From: Malachius bipustulatus
Taxonomy: Eukaryota; Arthropoda; Insecta; Coleoptera; Melyridae
Reading direction: 5' to 3'
DNA: 64,000 bases
Assembly (NCBI GenBank): GCA_910589415.1
Contig: OU342637.1
Span: 24,713,162 to 24,777,161 of the forward strand
Both the position numbers and the translations under genes were made by a program. Under the pieces are notes generated by a model. The model was given only the letters and a program-made list of their open reading frames with translations. It did no database searches and was not told the origin of the DNA. The stretch's first letter is position 1, and every line of letters starts with the position of its first letter. Of the stretch, positions 12,277 to 22,040 are shown piece by piece.

Positions 12277-13431
12277 AGGGGTTTTCTGTGTGGATATTCT
12301 TTATTAAATTGAAATTTTTCTAAAATCTTATCTACATATTTTTCTTGGCCAAGTAGAATTGCATGGGACTCCCTATCTCTAGTTATTGTAATTCCCAGAA
12401 ATTCCTTTGGTTCGCCTAGTTCACTCATCTCAAATTCATTATTTAATTTTGTTACCACTACTTTTAATTTAACTTTATCATTACAGGAAATTATTATGTC
12501 GTCTACATATAACAATAGAATAAGAATTTTATTTTCCTCTCTCCAGGTAAATAGACACGGCTCAGTTTCATCATTTGTTAGTCCTACACTCGTCGCTACG
12601 TCAGTGAACCTTTTGTTTCACTTTTTCGGACTAATTCGAAGGCCATACAAGGCTCGTTTTATTTTACAAACTTTGCCCTTCCTCTCCTCCTGCGTAACAT
12701 TTACTCCTTCTGAAATTTCCATGTAAATTTCTTCATATATTAAACCGTTTGGAAATGCAGTTTTAACGTCTAATTGACACATCTCTAAATCATACTTATT
12801 AACAATGGCAAAAATAGATCTTACCAAAGGTAATCGAGACACAGGGGCATAGGTTTCACTCAAATCATAGTAATTTTGGTCTTTGAAACCTTCTTATTAC
12901 AAGTCGTGCTTTATATTTTGTTCTACCTCCGCTCTCGGTTTTCTTTTTGAATACCCACTTTGAGTCTATGATGTTTGCTTTTCGGTTATTTTTCAATATA
13001 GTCGGTCGATCGACAAGTGACCATACCTCATTTTTATACATGGATTCCAACTCATCGTTTATTGCCTCCTGCCACAAAGAAGACTCCTTAGATTGAACCG
13101 CTTCTCTATAAGACACTGGGTCTTGATTTATTTCCGCAGTCATTGCGTGATAAATCCTTTCTTTTGTTTCATTCGTCTTTTTTTCAGTCTCATCATTGAA
13201 TATAACTGCTTTTAGTATCTCACTTCTCTTTTCCTCATCTTTTTCAATATTAGAAAAACTTGTATCATTAACTAGATTTTCAGTTTTCTTTTCAGAGACA
13301 GCAATCTGTTTCTTTGGTCGACCTCTTTTCTTTTTCGCTTCTCCCTCCGGTTTTAAAGTTCCGTCATTTTGAGATTCATCTCCAGCAAATTCAACAAACC
13401 ACTTCTCCTTTTTTAATTTCAATTTGTTCAA
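12258..13431 (-). pseudogene. Copia reverse transcriptase, broken
   Basis: This covers the RVT_2 domain in three pieces. The first (13431-12865) has a lysine-rich linker and then the RT N-terminus with WQEAINDELESM and IDSKWVFKKK. A frame change near 12890 leads to the second piece with SETYAPVSRL and QLDVKTAF-NG. The third piece starts after a TGA at 12618-12620, in the same frame, and carries the catalytic YVDD box at 12508-12497 and GEPKEFLGITI. The stop sits where family members usually have tryptophan (SPKK-W), so a TGG to TGA change is likely. The fingers, palm and YVDD motifs are present but no continuous frame exists. Confidence 0.9.
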
Positions 13432-14530
13432 CCGGCCAGTCTTTTATGCTGTCTTTCTCATACTTATCTCCATATACTAGTTTTTCATTGAAACGCGCGT
13501 CTCTACTTTCATAAAATTTGCCTTCTTCAGGTTTTAGGAACTGATATCCAGTAGGTGTGTAACCTACTAGGATCACGCGTCTCCCTTCGCATCTAAACTT
13601 GGGACCCGTCTTTCTTTGAACTTTAATATAAGCAACGCATCCAAACCGTCTCAGCTGACCTATGTCATAATTGTGATTTGGAGCAAATCTTTGTAGTGGC
13701 GTGACCATGTTATTTGACTTATGAGGTGTTCTGTTATAGGCATACACAGCAGCACTTACAGCAAGATCCCACATACTTTCAGGTATCTTTGCATCAAATA
13801 TATATGCTCTTACCTTCTTTTGTATGGTTTGATTAAACCTTTCAGAAACGCCATCATGCTGTGGTGTATTTGGACTTGCAAGTTGCAACTCTACACCTAA
13901 TCTTTTTAAGACCTCAATGGTGTAACCACCTGTATACTCTGTACCTTGATCTGTTCTCAAATAACACACTTTCGCATCTCTGCCTAATAAATTTCGAGCG
14001 CTTCTAACAAATGCTTCAAAACAATAACCTGTTTCACTTTTCAACTTCATCGGATATGCCATTGCTACTCTAGAGTAGTCATCAACAAATACTGCAATAA
14101 ATCGGTACCGCTTGGGGTGTGATAACGGAGTAATGGGCCCCATGATATCCGAATGGATAATTTGTAATGGTTCAGTAGCTCGTCTCCGTACTGAGTTAAA
14201 AGGTAACTTTTTAAACTTTGCCATCATACATACTTCACAATCTAATATTGACTCATCAAAAATTGCATCATTTAGTTCTTTATTTTCAGGAAATTTTCCC
14301 TGCAAAGCCTTTAGATAAGCGACAGAGGCATGCCCCAGTCTAACGTGCCAGAGCATAGCCCTATTATTTTTTGCGAATATCTTATATTTTTTACTGAATG
14401 GTGACTCTATATTTGGCAGTTCTACAATGGGTAGCTCGTCTATGTCATGAATTTTCCTGTCCCAGATTGATGTATCAAAATTTGAGTTCTCATAAATGAA
14501 TTTCTTTTAACCCCCTGTTTTATTTTCTCA
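13391..14530 (-). pseudogene. Copia integrase with GAG-pre-integrase zinc domain
   Basis: The open segment from 14356 encodes an HHCC-type zinc domain (H4, H9, C40, C43; WHVRLGHAS then CEVC) and the integrase core with D70 (HSDIMG), D136 (RTDQGTEY) and E172 (SERFNQ). The D-to-E spacing is exactly 35 intervening residues, as expected for DD35E. A conserved WDLAVSAAVYAYNRTPHK block and the C-terminal GYQFL and SRDARFNE region follow. Upstream in the same frame are TAA at 14507-14509 and TGA at 14528-14530, so the segment is cut off from the protease. The 3' end runs into another frame at a run of A near 13415. Confidence 0.92.
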
Positions 14531-14880
14531 ATTCTCATCTCCAGTTATTATAATATTTTCGTTTAGTATTGTCCCCTCTAATTCCATCTCATCCCCTTGA
14601 CTATTCCTATTTTTACTCTCATCTCTTCGTTGCTCATTAAATTCAAGTTTTTCTTTGGTTTCTTTTAACGTCACACTTCTAGTTTTATACCGGGTGGCAT
14701 TATTCGCATCTCGCTCATTTTCGGTTAAATTAGCCATAATTCTCCTACTTGTAAAGTTATTTTCATTTTTGTTTTTACTTTTGTTTACTTCGAATTCTAT
14801 TATCCAATAAGGTTTATTATATATCCCAGTTATAAAAGATTCATTCGAGACCGGATCGAAAATGTCAATTTTTTTTTGTT
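14528..14880 (-). pseudogene. Protease-integrase linker of the Copia polyprotein
   Basis: A charged, low-complexity spacer in the integrase frame between the protease and the integrase zinc domain. It is rich in N, K, E and D and contains ERDANNATRY and QGDEMELE. It has no recognised domain. The frame changes at a run of nine A (sense) at 14869-14877, where the protease segment leaves the frame. Its stop at 14528-14530 separates it from the integrase. Confidence 0.65.
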
Positions 14881-15486
14881 ATCTAAATAAATACTAAAAC
14901 CCATCTCTGCAAATTTCCTCGACGATAATAAATTCTCCGATAGTGCTTTGGCATATATTACGCTCTCGATTTCAAACAACTTATTATTATTTAACACAAC
15001 TTCAATATTACCTGCTCCCTCCGTTTTGAGATCTGCTGATGCATTTTTATTAGCACATCTAATCTTACCATAATTTGTCTCATCAAATGATTTAAACATG
15101 ACTTTACTATTAGACAGGTGCTCGGTTGCACCCGAATCGGCAAGAAATCTAGTAAAGATTTTACTTTGATCATGTTCAATTTCTAAGTCATAATAATGAT
15201 AATTTGATAAATTAGTGGAAAGTAACTCACCTTTAGCATATTTTGCGTCATTCACGTTTCCGTCTCCACTCTTTTCCTTTTGCTTGTTCTGGTTCTTCTT
15301 CCATCCTTTCTCATTCCACTTCACGTTCTTGTAGTTACCTCGGCCTCTGTAACTTTTAAATCTTTTCGCGTCTCCACTCCTCTCATTCTCATCAAAAGCT
15401 TTTCTTTTAAATCCTCTGTTTTGAGGATCGTTACAATATTTACCACTTCTCGAATTATTATTATACTTGTCCTCTGTTGGAACCAT
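14830..15486 (-). pseudogene. Copia aspartic protease segment
   Basis: A 218-codon segment with a basic, glycine/asparagine-rich linker (residues 1-100) and a retropepsin-like active site FLADSGATEHLS with D-S-G at residues 117-119. It is followed by a hydrophobic strand region (I-E-V-V-L, L-S-E-N-L-L-S) typical of Copia proteases. Family function is cleavage of the Gag-Pol precursor. It overlaps the zinc-knuckle segment by 26 bp in a different frame. Its last 16 or so codons are out of register after the A-run at 14869-14877. Confidence 0.88.
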
Positions 15487-16856
15487 AACTTACCCTGCCT
15501 CTTTCAGACGTTGACTGTTTTATTCTTTTTACTGGACAATCAGCTGCTTTGTGATTAGTAACCTGACCACACTCGTAACATTTTTTCAGTCCAGTACCTC
15601 TGAAACGGCAATTAATTGCTATGTGGCCGATGTCATCGCACTCATAGCATCTCTCTTTCGCATCTCGTCCATGAGCTTTCATAACGCTCTAATTTCTGAT
15701 GATGCAGATTGCTTTTTATTAGCTTCCGCTTGCATCAAAAATAATTTCAATTGATCATAACTGAGACCTTTCCCAGTCGAATTCTTTGTCATGAATTCTA
15801 CGGATTGTACTTCAGGAACCGTGGTCATAATAGCATTAAAGAACGCATCTCTTTTTTCACCTTCCGATAGTGGCACGACTCCTGATAAGTTTTCATAATT
15901 TCGAACAACATCTTCGAACTTGTCACAAAATTAGAAGCATTTTGTTTATTTGGATAGTACTGCATATTATACAGCTGTTTTCGTATTGTAGTTGATGAGA
16001 GATTCCTCTCACATTCTTTTTAATTCTCTGATTTTATTTAAAATTTCTACAGGATCCTTTATCTGAATTACTTTCGAATGATAAGTTTGATCTAAATGAT
16101 TAATTAAAATATCTCTGACCTTGTATTTATGTTTTTCAACCGTCGCCGCGTCTTTATCTTTATTTGAGGTGATTTCAGGGACAATTATGTAAAGTAATTT
16201 GTGACTTTTTAATTCAGAGGTAAATTAATCATAAATATGTTCGAATTTTGTATTCAATGTTAATTTGCAATCGCGTCTCAGACTGGAATCTTTACTTATT
16301 ATTTCAAATTTAAGAGTTTACTTAACTTTATCTGCCAGGTTGTCAGAATCTTCTTTTTCGCGTCTTTCACAAACTAACTTTTCCAACTCTCTTTTTACTA
16401 ATTTCACAATTTCGATGTTCAGTCTCTCACTTTCACTGACAGATCTTATCTCATCTCCTCTGTCATCCTCATCTCTGATCATATTTTCCGTCTGCATATA
16501 ATGATTACTTATTTTATTGTAATTAGCTCTCATCTCAACACCTTCAATATCTCATCTGATTTGCTTTTCTCATCTGCAATCCTAGATATCAAAGAGTTTA
16601 GTTTTTCCACTTCACTACTTGAGGAAGTTTTGGTTTGTCTTTCCTCTACTCATCTCTCTTTCTCGTCTCTCCCCGTCTTTTTCTACCTCTCATCTCCACT
16701 TTTATCTGTCTCATCTCTCAATAATCTTTCCTCATCTTCTCCAGTTAAATCAACATTTTCAAAATTTTGATTTACTCGTGGTATAACCACCCAGGGCCCC
16801 TCTCCATCTTGTTTTTCAATCTAATCTGTCACAGCTTTCCACTCTCTCGCATCCAT
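15461..16856 (-). pseudogene. Copia gag, broken
   Basis: The first plausible gag ATG is at 16856-16854, followed by MDAREWKAVTD and then an in-frame TAG at 16823-16821. Further on are an acidic, coiled-coil-like region (16.3-16.75 kb, rich in E, D, S, R), a capsid-like region (15.68-16.2 kb, including LSEGEKRDAFFNAIMTT), and two zinc knuckles: CYECDDIGHIAINC (CX2CX4HX4C) and CYECGQVTNHKAADC (CX2CX5HX4C, one residue longer than usual). Frame changes lie near 16530, 16015, 15915, 15685 and 15490. Stops include 16821, 16318 and one near 16215. It is recognisable as gag but non-functional as read. Confidence 0.85.
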
Positions 16857-17795
16857 GGTGCTCTTATCTATTGAACCAGATTTACTACTACTAAAATACA
16901 AACCTTCCGTTTTTAAATAAGCGCTCAGTCTGGTTTACCGTACATCAAGCAAACCAGACTAAAGCGAGTCATAATTGATATGTAATCTGAACACAAGATA
17001 ACATAATCAACTACTCGAATAACTCGGACACTGTGGGACACTCACATTCCAAGCCCTTCTCTTTTAGGTTTGTTTAGTTTTATATATCAATCAAATTTAG
17101 GACACAAAAATAAACCTAGTGTCTCTGTATAAAATTCTTTTTGATTGTGTACACAAAATACTGCTTAGTAATTAACCAACAATATACATTATACAACCAA
17201 CCTGCTTGATAGGGGTCGCTTCGCGTCTCTGTGTGGAAGAGCACTCTCTCCCCACTGCAGCTAATTGCTACTTCCTCCCCCACATGGTTGATGGTTGTAG
17301 TCGAGTTGAAACACTTTTTGGTACCGTTCCACACATCGCTTGAAAATTTCCTCATCACAATCTCCGGAATTAAGATTATTCACATGCCATGATCATGCAG
17401 TGATTTTTATTTTTATTTTATTTAATCCTGCGTGTCAAATAGACTTACACAGATAACTTCCGCTTCATTCAATCGTCCCTTCTCGGGATGATATAAAGTT
17501 AACTTTATTATTTTTCCTTTTTATTATGTACGTACATATTTTTGCTCATCTCATAACTTTTCTCACCCACATTAACAAAGAAAACGCATGCATGCACTCA
17601 TTTACAAATTGCGTTAAGCAATTTTACATTAATTAATGCAATAATTAGTAGGTACTCACGCAGCTCTTGATTTACATCAAGTTCACGATCCATTTCTCCG
17701 GCCATTTTCCAATCGCCCTATGATTAATTATTCCCTTCACAATAATAATTATTAAGATCACAACCACTTAAAATTAAATCAAAATTCCTATACTA
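16857..17795 (-). other. Long leader of the Copia element, possible intron
   Basis: About 940 nt between the primer-binding region and the first gag-like ATG, unusually long for Copia. On the sense strand an ATG at 17705 opens a short frame (MAGEMDRELDVNQELREY) that reaches a good splice donor, CTGC|GTGAGT, with the donor GT at 17659-17658. Candidate acceptors lie just upstream of the gag ATG (TATTTTAG near 16884 and CAATAG near 16866). A spliced leader adding N-terminal residues to Gag is possible but not shown. An 80-codon open stretch at 17116-17358 has no recognised motif. Confidence 0.4.
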
Positions 17796-17829
17796 TGGCG
17801 CAGTGGAAGCGTGGGCGAGGCCCATAACC
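17796..17829 (-). other. Primer-binding site extended over the 5' half of tRNA-iMet
   Basis: On the plus strand these 34 bases read as the 5' half of initiator tRNA-Met. TGGCGCAGTGGAAGCGTG (17796-17813) and GCCCATAACC (17820-17829) match nucleotides from about 8 to 39. Only the short segment between them differs (GGCGAG here, CTGG in the tRNA). The sense strand of the element is thus complementary to the tRNA. Copia elements are known to prime from an iMet fragment cut in the anticodon loop, which fits the junction exactly at ...AUAACC. Usual Copia sites cover only about 15 nt; here the match continues to near the tRNA 5' end. Confidence 0.85.
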
Positions 17830-18044
17830 TGTTGGGATTTTTCTATTTTGTATTTTTCAATAAAATAAAACACCACTTTATAATAACGAACTTCCTTTAT
17901 TTTGTAAATCAATAATAATAATTACTCGTCTCTCACGGTCGATTCGCTACTCGCTACTGCCTGCAAGATTGCTTATCATTTTAAGGAAGGAGGCCTCGTC
18001 ATACATTAGTCAGAGGCGGTTAGGCGTAAATTCGAATTCTAACA
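17830..18044 (-). repeat. 5' LTR of the Copia element
   Basis: 215 bp, identical to the 3' LTR at 11025-11239. Transcription of the element would start here and run toward lower coordinates. It holds the same TATA-like and AATAAA-like strings and one copy of the GAGACGAG motif discussed in the findings. Confidence 0.93.
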
Positions 18045-18049
18045 AATAT
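18045..18049. repeat. Target-site duplication, right (AATAT)
   Basis: Matches 11020-11024 and flanks the 5' LTR of the minus-strand Copia element. Confidence 0.9.
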
Positions 18050-20960
18050 AAATAAACAGTGGGGGAAAATAACACGCCTTGTTTCCGAACTAGTTCTTTC
18101 TAGCGCCAGCGACGTTAAAATGGTAAAGGTAAAATTGGCTGCAGACACAATGAAGGCAAGTGAAAGTTCATTCGTTTACAGTTACATACAAATTACCCCA
18201 GCGTTAAATCATCGTTATAAATCGTTAAGTGATCGTTAATTGCAGACACCCCTACCTAACTAATACCCTCACAACGTCCTACCATTAAGTGAATATAACC
18301 GTGTTTTTCTACTCCAATCTGAAACTTATTGCTGTGATTAACTGACGTTTGTGAAAGCTTGATGGGTGACAAATGAACACATAGGGTTCGTTTTTAGGTA
18401 GTTTTGACTCTAAGGTTTCGATTTTACCATGCGCAGTTGGTATATATGTCGGTTCTCTTCAGTATATTGATTTTGCTACTATGTTAAATCTGTAATTAAT
18501 AATTTTTGCATGTTTTTCTCATGGTGAATCTCAAATTAACAAGCACAAATAATACGATCCAAGAGGCTGATTTTCCTCTTGTAAGTAGGGGTAAGACTGT
18601 AAGTTGGCGTCAGAGGAAGACGGAGAACAATTAAGACACTCTCCCATTTGGCCACCCGCTTAGATCATTAGAGCCTCATCAATAATTCAATCGATCACGA
18701 AGCAGTGAGATGTTAGCACTGCCTGAACTGACACTTCCATTAAATTTTGCTCAAATCAATTCGTACCTAGTTGCGCCCTTTATATACAACAACTGCGAAA
18801 TCTAAGAATAAATTGAAGGTATTATTTCTGCTCCATAACTTGGAAGCTGTTCAAAATATAAGCGTGCAGGTATATTATTAAATATTTTTGTTCTGAGCAT
18901 ACCTGCTACTTTAATAAATAAAGTTACTCGTTTTAAAATTTTGATTTAGTGCTGGCGTAGAGTACTTCAGCTATATGTACCTACCTAAAAGCAGATGCCT
19001 AGAGTTACGACCGGGGGAGTAAAATATTCTCCTAAATCCTTAAATCCATTCAGACACATTCGCGGACTGTATAGTTACGTAACGTGAGTATTGTTTATGA
19101 CCGGGAGTTTTTGAAATAAAATAAATCCAACAGTCCAACGTGCCCCCATTACACTGCAGGAGCTCTATTTCAGTTTCCAGCCGTCCTAAAAGTATTTTAT
19201 AATCATGCCTTTTCTCCGCAAAGCTGCAGAAATTATAGAGGCTTCGGCCGGAGAAGAATATTGCTCAACTGTAATTCATGAAATAAAAATCATTTCGGAT
19301 GGGCCGTTGCGTATTTAGAATCTGTTCGCGTACTTTTAAATTCGAGGACTCCGCCATGGATTCGATAAAAATTCTCAAGAGCTTAGGTCGGGTATTGAGC
19401 GATAAATTTGTAGAATTGCGTTGCATATCCGTTCTGGTTTTATTAAAATTGTAAATTTATGAAATTCTTTGTTTTAGACGTGAGACGGGAATTCGGAATC
19501 GACTTCGGGCACATTGAATGCGAAGTTTACATTTTCGTAAGGAATTTCCACTGTTTTTATGATCGCCATTTATATTCAGATTTAAATATAATAACCCCGT
19601 CGATAAATTCCACTAATCGGCTAATGCTATCTGCTTATATCTACCCAGCAATGGTAATAAAACGGTCCACGTAGTGATCACGATGTGAATTTACAATTGA
19701 TAAAGCCAGTGTAGACTTCAGCGTGTTTTAATGAAAAAAAAGAAAGGACATTCAGTGATTGTACCATGCTTTTATAACCTTCGCCAACCTCAGTGACTTC
19801 GCCCATCTTGCGTCTCCAACTTTTGTCGTTGCTGAGACAAGTTTTTTCATCCCCTGGGAGCGAACCGTCCACCTTGTTCCAATCATTATATTTTGTGTAT
19901 ATTTGCCATTAAATAAACAAATGCATCCATCTCTCATATTATAGATATTTTTGTTATATTGAATAAATATTAAAAATTACATCCAACATGAGATTTATTA
20001 TGATATAAATTGATGGAACCGGATGCCAAAACGGTTACACTAAATCTATATAACAAAATATTGACAATTTCTAGTTTCCTTTTGATCCTCCAGCTATAGA
20101 CAACATTGGACAGACATTAATTAAGTCCCTATATAGTGGATGCTGCTCGAAATTAATGACCCGGTAAGCCCTGTCTAATAGCCAAGATATTGAGTTTGAG
20201 CATCTTTGTCCAGGCTCGATGAAACTCTGGCCGGGAGGAGCAAAATAAATGTTTTCGTTATTAGAAAAGTGTTTAATAATGCTACCCTGCAAGAAGGCAA
20301 TCTTTAGCTGTTCCGAGCAGTAGTTTAATACGATAGATAAATCGAGGAGATTAATTCTTGTCTGAAACTATCTTGTTGACTGAGTTTTCAATGGAAATTC
20401 CTTAAAAAAAAAAAAACGTTGAAGCTCGTGTGTGTGCGTGTCACACGATATTAAGCGATTAAAGAGCGTGTTTTATTTATGTTTAAAAGTTAAAGTGCTT
20501 TTGTTCCGCATTAATAATTATACTTACCAACATGATCAATTATTATTTCTTCCCGTCATCATAAATAACAGCAGCCATTGTGATATATAAAGCTCAGCAA
20601 AAAATTTAAACGCACACGTTTGAATGTTATACTTCTAAATTTTATTGAAAGATTGTCTGAACAACGAAATCAACGGAATACAATAATAAATATTTTAAAA
20701 TATTATTCCCACGTTTCATAGTACAGAATCGAGAGGATTCGAAATATACGACAAGGACGAGGCTAATCAACGCCTACAGTGCTGCGTTATGTTGAAATGA
20801 GAAGAAGTTTTCTCCATTGCCAAAGCCTGGCATCAAAAATAACTACATCGTTGCAGTAATGTAGCAGAAGTACTGAAAGACCAAAAGTATTCGCACAATT
20901 CTGCTTATCGTGGAAGTTTTCGTCCCAGAAGTTTCCACGGGAAGCTGGTAAAGGATCACC
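18050..20960. other. Non-coding, nothing recognised
   Basis: AT-rich sequence. A short plus-strand frame starting at 18521 runs into GTAAGTAGG but has no recognisable domain and no supported partner exon. A stretch at 20590-20800 resembles dispersed repeat DNA but could not be assigned. Confidence 0.3.
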
Positions 20961-21245
20961 AAAGAAGATTTTTCACTGTACGGATGTGGACCATGGATGA
21001 AAGAAAGCTGGTAAAATGCAGAAGTTCTCTCTATGTCGAAGAAGCAAAGAAAATCAAAAATGAAGAAGAAGCAAAGCCAAAGAAACATCACCAAAGATTT
21101 TTCACTATACCAATGTGGACCATAGTCAACTATGAATGGAAAAAAGCTCGTAAGAATCCTCTTGTGTTGAAGAAGTGAATCAAATCAAACATGAAGAAGC
21201 AAAGCCAAAGAAACATCACCAGAGAAGATTTTTCACTATAAAAGT
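20961..21245. repeat. Tandem repeat, about 130 bp, 2.2 copies
   Basis: The block GATTTTTCACT starts at 20967, 21096 and 21227 (spacings 129 and 131). The units share GTGGACCAT, then AAGAAG, then GCAAAGCCAAAGAAACATCACC. The purine-rich unit gives a lysine-rich open frame at 20984-21178 that is probably a by-product of the repeat. Confidence 0.7.
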
Positions 21246-21689
21246 ATCTTCCAGGGAGAAATCGAATATTTCCTTTGACAAACAATTATCTTTTCCGGGA
21301 AAGAAACATAATACAAAGGGTTTTTGATCTTTCAGTTTTGAGGTAGCTATCTTTCTAGATGTTGAAACACGTCTTCGAATTCAGATCTTCCCGTTATTGA
21401 AACGTGCACGTTCTAAAATCAGTAAAGGGTTTTTCATGGATTTGCAGTTTTCATCGACGTGGTCAAACATTGCGGATAGAACAAAAAGAAGTGATGTTAC
21501 TTAGGAATTTCTTTGGCTACTGGCAGTGACTGGTCGTAAGGACACAAAACAGGATACACAAGGCTGAAGGAGGGTAGCAGGCCGCAGTAAGCCAGGCAGG
21601 ACTAGTTAGTTAGTAGATAATGGTGAGAAGGCGTCATGCACCTCAAGCGACTAGGCCACCAAGAACCTTTTTTCGCCATTCTCATCCTC

Positions 21690-22040
21690 ATCGCCTCTCT
21701 CACAATTTGGAATAGACTGAGCCTACCATCATTGCCAGAACTGTAAATACCTGATTGTTATGACTGCGCGACCACGGTAAGCACTCCGACCAAGCATCTT
21801 AAGGTTCAGTTTGATCATGTACCTGATGTTGCCTCCCAATAGTTCTCCAGACCTTCTCGGGTCAATTCCTTAAGAGCCTTTTTTAGAAGATCTTTGGACA
21901 CTCCAAAAAGCTTCGGTCCACATAAGTTTTCCCTGGCTCTGAGCTTCGCATAGTGATCTGCGGTGGTATCCTGGTTATCTTGAATGTGCGAGAACCCTAA
22001 AAATAAACAACGATTTCATATCAGCAAGCATCCTCAGCGC
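21690..22040 (-). pseudogene. I-group non-LTR retrotransposon fragment (RNase H and C-terminus)
   Basis: Minus-strand translation gives ADHYAKLRARENLCGPKLF followed by GVSKDLLKKALKELTREGLENYW, then in another frame LNLKMLGRSAYRG. The pattern resembles the end of the RNase H domain (A-D-x-L-A-R) and the following conserved region of I/LOA/R1-type non-LTR elements (G-I-S-K ... L-K-x-W ... Y-W ... D-L-R-M-L-V-G-L-L-T-G-H). It is short, with stops and a frame change, so it is a dead fragment. Confidence 0.5.

Larger units (their letters stand above)
11025..18044 (-). mobile_element. Full-length Copia (Ty1/copia) LTR retrotransposon, coding region broken
   Basis: A 7,020-bp element bounded by identical 215-bp LTRs and a 5-bp target duplication. 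Sense is the minus strand. Domain order from 5' to 3' is gag with zinc knuckles, aspartic protease, integrase, reverse transcriptase, RNase H. Integrase upstream of RT defines the Ty1/copia (Pseudoviridae-type) order. The primer-binding site matches initiator tRNA-Met and a polypurine tract precedes the 3' LTR. The leader before the first gag-like ATG is long, about 970 nt. Identical LTRs argue for recent insertion, yet the coding region shows about nine frame changes and at least six stops. It therefore cannot encode a continuous polyprotein as read here, unless the indels are assembly errors. Confidence 0.95.

Noticed and set aside
14869..14877. Programmed ribosomal frameshift at the nine-A run
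   Set aside because: Several unrelated frame changes and stops occur elsewhere, so ordinary indel damage or sequencing error is a simpler explanation.
17791..17829. A tRNA-Met gene
   Set aside because: Only the 5' half is present, it stops exactly at the LTR junction, and the 3' half is missing. It is the retrotransposon primer-binding region, not a gene.
18521..18640. Short plus-strand frame running into GTAAGTAGG
   Set aside because: No partner exon, no domain and no acceptor upstream.
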